Below, piece after piece: positions 15,593 to 22,205 of a DNA stretch of 23,331 bases (the first letter of the stretch is position 1; each line of letters begins with the position of its first letter). The notes beneath the pieces are model-generated. The model made no database searches, was not told where the DNA came from, and saw only the letters and a program-made list of their open reading frames with translations. Origin of the DNA: JAVKSL01 sp050744225 (GTDB taxonomy: Bacteria; Actinomycetota; Acidimicrobiia; Acidimicrobiales; JAJPHD01); the NCBI GenBank assembly GCA_050744225.1, contig JBOGGT010000091.1, forward strand, positions 1 to 23,331. Direction: 5' to 3'. A program made the translations under genes and the position numbers.

Positions 15593-15930
15593 TTACCCGA
15601 TCACATATACCCAATGGACTCGATCCAGCCTTCTCAGATTATCCAGCAACTTTGTAGCAGCCACTGAGTTGCACACAGGGCCAGAGATGCTCAGTAGACC
15701 GCCGCCCGGCTCGCCCAACCGGATTATGAAGGACTGGAACGATCCTGTCTCGGTAAGACTGATCTCCAGTGAGAATGGGGTGACCGTTTGATCGCCTATG
15801 AGGATGCAGGTACCGGCCAGATCAGCGGTGCGTCTATCGCTCTTTAGGGCATGTGAAAAGAACCAGCCATCGATACTTTCGCCAGGGAGATATGCGGGGA
15901 CGCCGCTTGCACCGCCGGGATCTTCAGCAT
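15593..15930 (-). pseudogene. Frameshifted small gene at the end of the conjugation-gene remnant
   Basis: An ATG at 15930 lies 1 nt after the stop of the SCO6880-like gene and has GGGAGG about 9 nt upstream, but its own frame stops after 28 codons (TAA at 15844-15846). The frame 1 nt off is open from the SCO6880-like stop to 15593 and reads like real protein: EDPGGASGVPAYLPGESIDG, then WFFSHAL, SLEISLTETGSFQSFIIRLG, ISGPVCNS and LLDNLRRLDRVHWVYVIG. That frame has no start codon of its own. The simplest reading is one missing base (or two extra) within a few codons of the ATG, giving an intended product of about 112 residues. A sequencing error or programmed frameshift would look the same. I do not recognise the family. 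Confidence 0.55.
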
Positions 15931-15931
15931 C

Positions 15932-17107
15932 TCAAGCCACCTCCCGCCAGCCGGCCAGCCCCAGGGGCAGGCTGGCTCGCCAGGCGTCGGCTTGTTGGCC
16001 GCACATCGGGCGCAGTCCGATATTGGCCCTGGTCGCTGCGATGCTCAGCTCCTCGGCTCCCGCGGCCAGCGCCTCGCGAGTAGCCGCTCTCAGCGACACG
16101 AGGCCTGACATGTGCCACAGCGAGTAACCCGACAGCGTGTCGGCTTCGCGCTGCGCCGCTGTCTCGCTCTCCCAGGAGTCCTCCAAGCGGTCCATGGAGC
16201 CGATCTGGGCCCGGGTGGCCGCTCGGGTGCGCGCCACGGCCCGACTCTGGCGGGCCTTGCGCACCGCAGCTCCCGGAGGCACCGGCCACAGGTGTATCGC
16301 CAAGGACTGACGACATCCTGAGCGAGCCGCGAGCAACGGCGTGAGAGCCGTTGGATCGAGCTCCCCGTGGGGCCAGGCCCAGAATGCCCAGCTGCGCACC
16401 ACGTCGTCGCCCAGGCCCAACTCGGCCCAGCCGTTGACCAGCTTGGCTCCCACTCCAAGCCCTGCCAACACCTGCGCCCCGGCCTCGGCCGAGAGCGCGA
16501 CCATGCCCGTACCCGAGCTGGAGAAGCGCCTCGCTATCGGGCGGGGATCCGAACCCGAGCTCACCCGAGCCCCGATGAAGACCTCCATCGGGGCCGACTG
16601 AGCCACCAGGTCGCCTATCCCCCGAGCTGCCAGGTACTGCTCGCCTGCCGGCGCCAGCACCGCCACCCAGGTGACCTGGCGCACCGCATTCGCCGCCAGG
16701 TCCAGGGCCTGTGCCCACGACTCCTGCGCTTGTTCCAGATCGTCCGGGCGCGTCGCGCAGCTTCCCCCTCTCGGCGCGGTGGCACGCCAAAACGCCACCG
16801 CCTGAGGCCCCAACTCCATCGTCGCCGTCTCGCCGGCTCCGCCGACCAGCTCCGGGAGGGGCGCCTGCTGGCGCTGCGTGACCCAAGCTGTGATCGGGCT
16901 CACCCAGTCGATCAGTAGGCGTCCCCTCCATGGGGTGAACACCACCGTGGCAGCGAGCGCGGCGGGTGCGGCCGCAAAGAGCGCCAGGTGCACGTAGATC
17001 ATCACCAGCGACATCATCAGCCCGCCGAGCATCACCGCCGCCCTGACTCGGCCGAGACCCAGGTACGTCGAGCCACCCACCACTCGGCCCAGGTGACGGC
17101 GGCTCAT
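15932..17107 (-). CDS. SCO6880-family conjugation/type IV secretion protein
   Basis: The 391-residue protein has two N-terminal hydrophobic segments (AAVMLGGLMMSLVMIYVHLALF and AAAPAALAATVVF) and then a large soluble part. Diagnostic stretches include GSDPRPIARRFSSSGTGMVALSAEAG, LGDDVVRSWAFWAWPHGELDPTALTPLLAARSGCRQSLAIHLWPVPP, a charged coiled-coil-like region, and AATRANIGLRPMCGQQADAWRASLPLG. This matches the SCO6880 family that stands next to the TrbL-like and VirB4-like genes in actinobacterial conjugative elements; by my recollection those proteins are usually longer. The ATG overlaps the TrbL-like stop by 4 bp. In intact loci a VirB4 ATPase would follow; here a small frameshifted gene follows instead. 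Confidence 0.8.
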   Translation of the reverse strand: MSRRHLGRVVGGSTYLGLGRVRAAVMLGGLMMSLVMIYVHLALFAAAPAALAATVVFTPWRGRLLIDWVSPITAWVTQRQQAPLPELVGGAGETATMELGPQAVAFWRATAPRGGSCATRPDDLEQAQESWAQALDLAANAVRQVTWVAVLAPAGEQYLAARGIGDLVAQSAPMEVFIGARVSSGSDPRPIARRFSSSGTGMVALSAEAGAQVLAGLGVGAKLVNGWAELGLGDDVVRSWAFWAWPHGELDPTALTPLLAARSGCRQSLAIHLWPVPPGAAVRKARQSRAVARTRAATRAQIGSMDRLEDSWESETAAQREADTLSGYSLWHMSGLVSLRAATREALAAGAEELSIAATRANIGLRPMCGQQADAWRASLPLGLAGWREVA

Positions 17108-18246
17108 GACTTGCCCTTCCCTGTCCAGGACGCGAACTTGCCGGCTGCAACCACCTGGCCGGCGATTCGACCGGCCGGAGTCACGCTGGCACCACTCTGG
17201 GCCTCTGAGGCCACGCCACGCCCGAACGCTGCCACCGAGCGGGTGCCGAGCGGCCCACTCTTGGCGCTCGCGGCGGCGGCTCCAGCCTCCCCGGCGCCCC
17301 CTCCGCCACCGCCTCCGGCTCCCTTGCCCGAGCCTCGAAGCGCCGACATCGGGTTACCCTGACCCATAGCGTGGATCTTGCCTGCCGCCTGGCCGAGGGG
17401 GGTCGACGCCGCTTCAGTCACATGGGGCGCCAGGCGTAGCGCCGCGGGAAGTGCGATCGTGCCCAACAACATCATGCCGATCGCAGTTGCAAGGGCTCCG
17501 ATCTGGGCCCCAGCTCCGCCGCTGCTAGCTGATCCCAGAGCATCGGTGCCGATCACGAACACCGTGGTGATCACCAGCTGGGAGATGATCACCGCCATCA
17601 GGACCTCGCCGAGGCGCCGGGCCCAGCGCGCGCCCCACTGCCAGTAGAGGCCCACCACCGACAGCGGAGCGAAGGCCACCAGGAGGTAGATGATCGCCAT
17701 ACGGGTCGCCAGTTCGACCCAGATGGCCACCCCCGCCAAGATGATCACCACACCAGCGATTACCGCGGGGCCCACCGACAGCGTTGCCAGCATCCCCACC
17801 CCTGCGCTCGCCCCGGCCACGGTGCCCCAGACCTGCGCAACATGGGCCGGCCCACCCGCACCGATATTCAACAGCATCGTGCAAGCACCGTCAACTGCGA
17901 CCACCATGCCCTGGATCAACTCACGCCCCGCGCCGAGCACCAGTGCCACAACCGCTGTGCCACCGATGAGGCGCATGCCCATCTCGCCGGGTTCGCCGTG
18001 GACCAGGCTTTGCACCGCGCCAGCGATGATGAAAGGTGCCGAGAATGCGATTGCCACCGCGACCTCGCCCTCCCAGGCCTGTGAGAACCACCCGCCGACA
18101 AGGTGGGGGGTCGTCGTCGTGGTCAACGCGTGGATGAAGGTGTTGACCACCCAGCCGGCGATCGAGCGTACGCCTGCCGCGATCGCCGAGCCGAATGCGT
18201 TCGCGATCGCCCTCGCCAGGGCTTGGCTTCCAAGGATCGCCAGCAC
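17104..18246 (-). CDS. TrbL/VirB6-like polytopic membrane protein
   Basis: The 380-residue product has several strongly hydrophobic helices (AVAIAFSAPFIIAGAVQSLV, GTAVVALVLGAG, GPAVIAGVVIILAGVAIWVEL, MAIIYLLVAFAPLSVVGLYW, ATAIGMMLLGTIALPAALRLAP) and a long Gly/Ala-rich cytoplasmic tail (SGKGAGGGGGGGAGEAGAAAAS). The layout is that of TrbL/VirB6 inner-membrane channel parts of type IV secretion systems. The GTG at 18246 comes 4 nt after the pilin-like stop, and its own stop overlaps the next gene, so the three genes form one transcript. Confidence 0.8.
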   Translation of the reverse strand: MLAILGSQALARAIANAFGSAIAAGVRSIAGWVVNTFIHALTTTTTPHLVGGWFSQAWEGEVAVAIAFSAPFIIAGAVQSLVHGEPGEMGMRLIGGTAVVALVLGAGRELIQGMVVAVDGACTMLLNIGAGGPAHVAQVWGTVAGASAGVGMLATLSVGPAVIAGVVIILAGVAIWVELATRMAIIYLLVAFAPLSVVGLYWQWGARWARRLGEVLMAVIISQLVITTVFVIGTDALGSASSGGAGAQIGALATAIGMMLLGTIALPAALRLAPHVTEAASTPLGQAAGKIHAMGQGNPMSALRGSGKGAGGGGGGGAGEAGAAAASAKSGPLGTRSVAAFGRGVASEAQSGASVTPAGRIAGQVVAAGKFASWTGKGKS

Positions 18247-18250
18247 CAGA

Positions 18251-18571
18251 TCAGGCCAGCCCGGAAAGGAACCCCGGCAGCGCGGTGGCGATACCGAGGA
18301 TCCCAGCGCCCATGCAGGCTCGCATCAAGACCTTGTGCCCGGTTCCATCCGTGTAGCGCCCACTGTGGTTGGTGAAGGCGTAGGTGGCGGCTCCGACCAT
18401 GATGGCGAGGCCCGCAAGTGCAACCCCTGCCACCTTCATATCGCCGGTAAGGCTTGTAATCCCCGACAGTCCCGGGAGTGCCGAGCTGCCCGAGTTGCCC
18501 GTCGTCGCCGCGGCTGCGAGCACGACAGCACGGTGGACCAGGAGAGGGAAGGCACGGATCATTGCAAGCAC
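18251..18571 (-). CDS. VirB2/pilin-like small membrane protein
   Basis: A 106-residue protein with an N-terminal hydrophobic signal-like segment (MIRAFPLLVHRAVVLAAAA), a short polar region, and two hydrophobic helices (MKVAGVALAGLAIMVGAATYAF and ACMGAGILGIATALPGFLSGL) joined by a short polar loop. That is the plan of VirB2/TrbC-type pilins, and it is first in order before the TrbL-like and SCO6880-like genes, as in actinobacterial conjugation loci. The GTG at 18571 has AAGGAG 6 nt upstream, one of the best ribosome sites here. Confidence 0.7.
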   Translation of the reverse strand: MLAMIRAFPLLVHRAVVLAAAATTGNSGSSALPGLSGITSLTGDMKVAGVALAGLAIMVGAATYAFTNHSGRYTDGTGHKVLMRACMGAGILGIATALPGFLSGLA

Positions 18572-18650
18572 GGGGTGCTCCTTTCGTGGGTAGACGATGC
18601 GGATCAGTATGCCGAGGCCTCTTCATCGCGCTCTGACCAGGACTTTCACC

Positions 18651-18683
18651 GTTTCATCGCCGTTTCATCGCCGTTTCATCGCC
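18651..18683 (+). repeat. 11-bp tandem repeat, three copies, iteron-like
   Basis: gtttcatcgcc occurs at 18651-18661, 18662-18672 and 18673-18683 with no mismatches. A further tttcatcgcc is at 18710-18719, and related ttcatcg words occur near 18622 and 18772. The 11-bp phase places each copy on the same face of the helix, as in iteron or cooperative-regulator sites. Confidence 0.85.
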
Positions 18684-18838
18684 CGTTATTAACCGCCCCG
18701 AGAACTGGCTTTCATCGCCGACAGATCAGGTCGCCCGAACGATCACGGTCTTCACCTAACCATTGGGTTCTTCATCGTGGCTTCACCACATCAAACGGTG
18801 AAGGACTCGATCTTCACCAAACCCCTCCACGTCGCCAC

Positions 18839-18901
18839 GACACTTCTTCACCGCCGAAGCTGAAGTCCTCACCGCCGGGACTGAAGTCTTCACCGCCGGT
18901 G
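18839..18901 (+). repeat. 21-bp tandem repeat, three copies
   Basis: Units start at 18839, 18860 and 18881. The second and third (ctgaagtcctcaccgccggg-type) are nearly identical over 21 bp; the first shares the cttcaccgccg part. The phase is about two helical turns. The shared ttcaccg word links this array to the ttcatcg array 200 bp away. Confidence 0.8.
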
Positions 18902-19091
18902 GAATCGGCCGCAGAACCACAAACCTCGCTGCCCATTGGGGGGGCTGGGAGGCGAAGGACCACGAGCGGCCGAGTCCTGGTGTGATTCCGGCGGAATCAA
19001 GGATGGTGTTCGCGAGGGCGCCGGCTGGCGCTGCCGGGAGGGGCCGTTGGTGGTGGAGGCCAGCCCGGGCCTCTCCCCCCAGATGCCGTTA

Positions 19092-19129
19092 CGAAACACT
19101 TGACAAATCGTCACGTGTTTCGGTACACT
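19092..19129 (+). promoter_or_regulatory. Promoter with overlapping inverted-repeat operator
   Basis: TTGACA at 19100-19105 and TACACT at 19124-19129 are 18 bp apart, a near-consensus housekeeping promoter. The start ATG at 19136 is 6 nt after the -10 box, so the mRNA should be leaderless or nearly so. Perfect 8-bp arms cgaaacac (19092-19099) and gtgtttcg (19115-19122) bracket the -35 box, where a bound dimer would block polymerase. This is the clearest promoter-operator pair in the window. Confidence 0.7.
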
Positions 19130-19135
19130 GGCTCT

Positions 19136-19651
19136 ATGGACGCGACCGCATACCGCATCATCAAACAAGCCCGAGACGCCTTGGTCGATGGACTCGGCCT
19201 CAGCGCGATCACACGGGCCACAGCCACCGCCGAAGACAGAGCGGCCTCGCTCGGCCACAACCTCAACGTGGAGCAGTTCGAGGCCCTGGCACGAATCTCT
19301 GAGGAACTGTATTGCCTCATGATGGACGACCCGAGCCCCCCGGTGTGCGTCCAATGCGGGACGACCCTCCTGCAAACCGGCATAGGCCGGCCCCGGCGCT
19401 TTTGCTCGGACGCTTGCAAACAGGCCGACTACCGCGACCGCATGGGCGGCATCGAGGGCGATGCCGACGTGATGGGCGCCTATCTGGCGAAGGGCTGGGT
19501 GATTGACGCCGGTGGCGCTTGGCACGAACCGGTCCCAGCCTGTGATGCCCAACCGAACGAAAAGCCAGGCCCGGCGCGCAGGAGTAGCCCTGCTCATCCC
19601 ACGCGGATCCACCAGGCGTCGGCCGATTACATCCGTTCGGAGGGACAATGA
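19136..19651 (+). CDS. Zinc-finger protein heading a toxin-antitoxin operon
   Basis: The 171-residue product has a helical N-terminal half (MDATAYRIIKQARDALVDGL, NVEQFEALARISEELYCLM). A probable zinc site follows, C71-x2-C74 (CVQCG) with C90-x3-C94 (FCSDACK), in the context GRPRRFCSDACKQADYRDR. That context is common in small actinobacterial proteins and suggests nucleic-acid or protein binding. The C-terminal 60 residues look disordered. The ATG at 19136 sits just after the -10 box; a TTG at 19100 would add 12 residues but falls inside the promoter. The end overlaps the DUF433 start by 4 bp. I do not know a function; being first and coupled, it may be the operon's repressor or a third component. 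Confidence 0.75.
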   Translation: MDATAYRIIKQARDALVDGLGLSAITRATATAEDRAASLGHNLNVEQFEALARISEELYCLMMDDPSPPVCVQCGTTLLQTGIGRPRRFCSDACKQADYRDRMGGIEGDADVMGAYLAKGWVIDAGGAWHEPVPACDAQPNEKPGPARRSSPAHPTRIHQASADYIRSEGQ

Positions 19652-19881
19652 CCGACTTGCTTAGTCTTATCGCGGCGGATCCGGCTGTCTGCCACGGCCA
19701 GGCCTGTGTCGCCGGCACCCGCATCCCGGCAAGTGTGGTCTTGGACTGCTTGGCCCAAGGAATGAGCGAGGCGGACATCTTGGCGGGATATCCCACCCTC
19801 AGCATCGAGGGGATCCGGGCGGCAGCCGCCTACGGTGCGGCCCTGGCCCGCGACGAGTTGATAGTCCTCCTCGAGCGGTGA
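19648..19881 (+). CDS. DUF433 antitoxin
   Basis: The 77-residue protein is a full DUF433: AADPAVCHGQACVAGTRIPASVVLDCLAQGMSEADILAGYPTLSIEGIRAAAAYGAALARDE. It has the G-T-R-I-P strand and the helix-turn-helix-like ADILAGYPTLSIEGIRAAAAYG. DUF433 proteins are the usual antitoxin partners of DUF5615 PIN-like toxins and bind DNA. Its ATG overlaps the zinc-finger stop (ATGA), and its own stop overlaps the GTG of the toxin gene, so all three are translated in series. Confidence 0.9.
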   Translation: MTDLLSLIAADPAVCHGQACVAGTRIPASVVLDCLAQGMSEADILAGYPTLSIEGIRAAAAYGAALARDELIVLLER

Positions 19882-20245
19882 GGTTCAAGCTCGATGAGAA
19901 CATCGACGTGCGGGCGAAGGCAACCCTCGCCGGAGCGGGCCATGACGTGGCCACCGTCGCCGAGGAGGGGCTGTCTGGAGCGACCGATCCGGTGATAGCG
20001 GCAACAGTGGCCAGGGAGGACCGGGTGCTGGTGAGCTTCGACCGCGGTTTCGGAGACTTGCGGGCCTACCCGCCGGGTACGCACCCCGGCATCGTGGTGC
20101 TACGCCTGCGCAGCCAGGACCTGGCAAGCGTTACGGCCGCCCTGGGCCGGGCCTCTTGTTGACCTATGAGGACCTCGCTGCCATCAGGGGTGCCACGGTA
20201 ATCTTGGCCGACTCCAGCATTCGGATAAGGCGGCCGACCGCTTAG
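19878..20245 (+). pseudogene. DUF5615 PIN-like toxin, frameshifted near the C terminus
   Basis: From the GTG at 19878 the frame encodes MRFKLDENIDVRAKATLAGAGHDVATVAEEG, then LSGATDPVIAATVAREDRVLVSFDRGFGDLRAYPPGTHPGIVVLRL, a clear DUF5615 protein with Asp6/Glu7/Asn8, Asp55 and Asp60 in place. It stops at 20162 after RASC. In the -1 frame the sequence continues LLLTYEDLAAIRGATVILADSSIRIRRP to a TAG at 20243-20245, which is how DUF5615 proteins normally end. One indel near 20150 therefore removes about 28 residues. The acidic residues precede the break, so the 94-residue form could keep or lose activity. Sequencing error must be excluded. Confidence 0.8.
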
Positions 20246-20330
20246 GGCCTCATCTACAACCCCTTCAGCCCCGAACTCGTGCCTACAGCTCGGCGGAGCC
20301 GCCTTCCTCAGCTAATCCCCGCCACCCCTG

Positions 20331-20358
20331 ACCTACGATCCGCAAGCGTATCGTAGGT
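20331..20358. promoter_or_regulatory. Inverted repeat after the toxin operon
   Basis: acctacgat (20331-20339) and atcgtaggt (20350-20358) are perfect 9-bp arms around a 10-nt loop, between the toxin operon and the convergent hypothetical gene. It could be a bidirectional terminator, although no T-run follows, or a protein site. Confidence 0.45.
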
Positions 20359-20405
20359 TAGGCCCGTGGGGAACAAGGATGTGAGACTGCCAGCGTTGGG
20401 TTTTG

Positions 20406-20909
20406 TCAGGTCCCCAACGGAAAGTCGCAGTCCCCGGCGGTCATACCCCAAGCGGCTAGGATGTTGGCCGGGACGCCGGGAGCACACGTATTGGCGGGCT
20501 TGTAGTGCAAAAAGGGGCCGACATCCTTCCACGTGCCGCTCGAGGACCGGGAAAGCACATTAGGTGAGGCACCTGCGTCTTGAAATACTGCGAACTTGGC
20601 CTGATTATCACACGCCACCGCAGCCGCAGACTGCCCCTTCGGACACTGAAGGTACTCGTCATTCAGCGTCGCCGAACTGGTGAAGGCCGCAACGGCCCAG
20701 TAAGTGCCCGTTTGGTGGTCCACCCCGTAATAGAGCGTTCCCCGCCGGATGCTCACTTCGGACGCCTGGAGCTTAGCAAGGGGGGTCTGGGTGTTAACGA
20801 AATCCGTGTGTGCGGCGTCAAGCTGGCTCTCGACTGCCGAAGTCGGGGTGAGCTTGGTCGCGCCAGAGGAGCTGGTCGGTGCGAAGGGTTCGGGGTAGCT
20901 GCGAGGCAT
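20406..20909 (-). CDS. Hypothetical protein with four cysteines, probably extracytoplasmic
   Basis: The 167-residue reading from the ATG at 20909 has GGAG 8 nt upstream; the frame is open to 20996, adding 29 residues (VSRPATAGFAALPLRAVSAHRC). The body starts with a Ser/Thr/Pro stretch, then a helix-like TSAVESQLDAAHTDFVNTQTPLAKL, strands (VSIRRGTLYYGVDHQTGTYWAVAAF) and four spaced cysteines (LQCPKG, VACDNQ, NTCAPG, GDCDF). This pattern suggests a disulfide-bonded exported domain, yet no good signal peptide is seen at either start, so the N terminus may be lost or replaced. I recognise no family. It is AT-richer than the core genes and stands alone between the toxin operon and the tRNAs. Confidence 0.55.
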   Translation of the reverse strand: MPRSYPEPFAPTSSSGATKLTPTSAVESQLDAAHTDFVNTQTPLAKLQASEVSIRRGTLYYGVDHQTGTYWAVAAFTSSATLNDEYLQCPKGQSAAAVACDNQAKFAVFQDAGASPNVLSRSSSGTWKDVGPFLHYKPANTCAPGVPANILAAWGMTAGDCDFPLGT

Positions 20910-21183
20910 GTTGTCGGCTCCATGGGTGCATCGGTGGGCAGAGACAGCCCGGAGCGGGAGGGCTGCGAATCCGGCCGTCGCCGGCCTGGACACCATCCTA
21001 GTGTGGAAACTGAGCGGAAACTGGCGCCGGCCTCGAGCGGCGTCGGAGCGCCGAAAGTGTGAGTCTGGCGTGAGTTGGGGCGGCAGTTGGCGACGACCGG
21101 TACCCTACGACCAGATCATCGCAGCTGTTCAGAGCTTATTTTGGGGTGTTGGAAACTGAGGTGAGAGACTTTGCCCGACCGGC

Positions 21184-21189
21184 TACACT
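21184..21189 (+). promoter_or_regulatory. -10 box for tRNA-Ser
   Basis: TACACT lies 8 nt upstream of the tRNA-Ser 5' end, at the distance expected for a start just before the mature tRNA. I see no good -35 hexamer. tRNA-Arg follows 12 nt after tRNA-Ser and is probably co-transcribed. Confidence 0.4.
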
Positions 21190-21197
21190 GGTGGCAC

Positions 21198-21284
21198 GGA
21201 GAGGTGCGAGAGCGGCCGAATCGGACTCACTGCTAATGAGTTGACCTGGTAACGGGTCCGAGGGTTCAAATCCCTCCCTCTCCG
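21198..21284 (+). tRNA. tRNA-Ser (GCT anticodon)
   Basis: The 87-nt gene has acceptor arms ggagagg/cctctcc (21198-21204 with 21277-21283). The anticodon stem actca/tgagt holds the loop ctgctaa, anticodon GCT at 21232-21234, which reads AGC and AGT. A long variable arm (class II, as expected for serine) is followed by the T arm gggttcaaatccc. The discriminator is G; CCA is not encoded. Confidence 0.95.
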
Positions 21285-21296
21285 CAACAACACCAA

Positions 21297-21373
21297 GCGC
21301 TCGTAGCTCAACGGATTAGAGCATCTGACTACGGATCAGAAGGTTGGGGGTTCGAATCCCTCCGAGCGCACCA
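21297..21373 (+). tRNA. tRNA-Arg (ACG anticodon)
   Basis: Acceptor arms gcgctcg/cgagcgc (21297-21303 with 21363-21369) and anticodon stem tctga/tcaga hold the loop ctacgga, anticodon ACG at 21331-21333, whose first base is normally edited to inosine to read CGN. The T arm is ggggttcgaatccct. Discriminator A is followed by an encoded CCA at 21371-21373. The 3' end is followed 90 bp later by an integrase relic, so it is a likely integration site. Confidence 0.95.
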
Positions 21374-21462
21374 GATAAGTGCAGGTCAGAGGCCATATTT
21401 CTCCTGGGCCTGACTCCGGCTAGTGGCCGTGAGAACCTAGTGAGAATCCAAGCTTCTCGGAG

Positions 21463-22095
21463 GTGTTCTCATGCCAGCCAGACAGAGGGCGTGTACCCCG
21501 GACGGGGTGGGGGTATCTCAAGGTGAACCTCGGACAGGAGCCGCTCACCGGTAAGCGAGCCCAGCTCACCCGGCGCGGCTTCGCCACGGCGGCGGCCGCT
21601 GCCCGTGCACGACGCGAATTGGTGGAGCAAGCGGACCTTCCAATGCCGAGGTGGCCGCCGTGCCTCTCGTCCGTCACGACTTTCATGGGGACTGGAACTA
21701 CACCGTCCGCCCTGTCCAGCGCGGCCCAGTCGAACTACGGCACCGTAACTTCGACTGTGTTATTTTGCGCCGGGTCCTAACCCCCGAAGCCGTTTTCGCC
21801 TGGGCAGCGCCGGCTCGCCAAAAACGGTGGAGTGCGCTCAGGCGCCGCGCCGTCGCCAAACACCGTGCGCCTGGCCAGGGCGACTCTGGCCAAAGCGGTC
21901 AAGGTGGGCTTGGCCGCCGGTGTGCTGGTGCGCGACCCGCTCGCCAAGGTCCCCCGGCCTGTGCCCACCCGCTCCGTTCCCCGCCACTGGTCCCCCGACC
22001 AAGCTCGCCAGTTCCTGGCCCTGATGGAGGGCAACCGCACCTACCCCATTTGGGCATTCATGATGAGCACCGGGACTCGCATCGGGGAGCTTGGC
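21463..22095 (+). pseudogene. Tyrosine-recombinase integrase, heavily broken
   Basis: Two parts of a phage-type integrase are recognisable in one frame. The N-terminal arm-binding part is TGWGYLKVNLGQEPLTGKRAQLTRRGFAT, then AAAARARRELVEQ. The core part is SPNTVRLARATLAKAVKVGL, then VRDPLAKVP and WSPDQARQFLALMEGNRTYPIWAFMMSTGTRIGELG, which ends right after the first catalytic Arg box. The lesions are: the best start (ATG 21471, with GGAGG upstream) is in another frame from the body; the segment between the two parts, normally about 70 residues, is replaced by a transposase tail; and the rest of the catalytic domain (His-x-x-Arg and Tyr) is gone. Its position beside tRNA-Arg is typical of an integrated element using the tRNA 3' end as attachment site. 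It cannot be active. Confidence 0.8.
21639..21780 (+). mobile_element. ISAzo13-type transposase C-terminal remnant
   Basis: In a frame different from the integrase, SNAEVAAVPLVRHDFHGDWN and YTVRP match the way ISAzo13-family (Rhodopirellula-type DDE) transposases end, as I remember the family: a-x-x-A-A-x-P-L-x-R-H-D-F-H-G-D-W-N-Y-T. Nothing of the DDE domain is present. The left end is cut into the integrase relic near 21639 and the right end merges back near 21780-21815. It is probably what is left after insertion followed by deletion. Confidence 0.6.
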
Positions 22096-22097
22096 TA

Positions 22098-22205
22098 TGA
22101 CACCTCGAACTGGCCCCACCGTGACGGCCTGAAATGGCCCCACCCAGGAGCCTGTAAGAGTAGCCTCCGGAGCTGTCAGGGGCGTCCCCAGCGTTGCTGG
22201 GCGGC
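22098..22205. mobile_element. Possible IS21-type terminus remnant
   Basis: Integrase similarity stops at 22095 and TGACACC begins at 22098. The related 14-mers gaactggccccacc (22107-22120) and gaaatggccccacc (22131-22144) lie 24 bp apart. Multiple short terminal repeats of this look are typical of IS21-like ends in actinobacteria. No transposase sequence follows. A small hairpin (cccagc, gtt, gctggg) is at 22187-22201, and the truncated end of a neighbouring gene lies at 22206. Identification is by appearance only. Confidence 0.35.

Larger units (their letters stand above)
18572..19091. other. Gene-free, repeat-rich region between divergent operons
   Basis: About 560 bp separate the pilin-like gene (minus) from the zinc-finger operon (plus). 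No reading frame here looks like protein; long open frames reflect GC bias. The left two thirds carry many ttcatcg and ttcaccg words in one orientation, including two ordered tandem arrays listed separately. It must hold the promoter of the pilin-like operon and could also hold an origin of transfer or replication. No AT-rich unwinding region is obvious, and no relaxase or Rep gene is next to it. Confidence 0.55.

Noticed and set aside
15486..15791. 101-codon plus-strand frame in the vapC/SCO6880 gap
   Set aside because: The minus strand over the same bases has the better case: coupled position, ribosome site and protein-like composition, though frameshifted.
15924..17150. 408-codon minus-strand frame over the SCO6880-like gene
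   Set aside because: Low-complexity Gly/Arg/Pro content and no motifs; the other frame carries the family features and coupled start.
18600..18905. Possible CRISPR array
   Set aside because: The repeats are 11 and 21 bp in direct tandem with no unique spacers of regular length and no cas genes.
17690..18985. 431-codon plus-strand frame antisense to the TrbL-like and pilin-like genes
   Set aside because: It crosses two coupled minus-strand genes and the repeat region and has no recognisable domain.
21297..21373. Second attachment site (partial tRNA-Arg copy) within the window
   Set aside because: Reading on both sides, I found no other copy of the tRNA-Arg 3' end up to 23331, so the limits of an integrated element cannot be drawn here.
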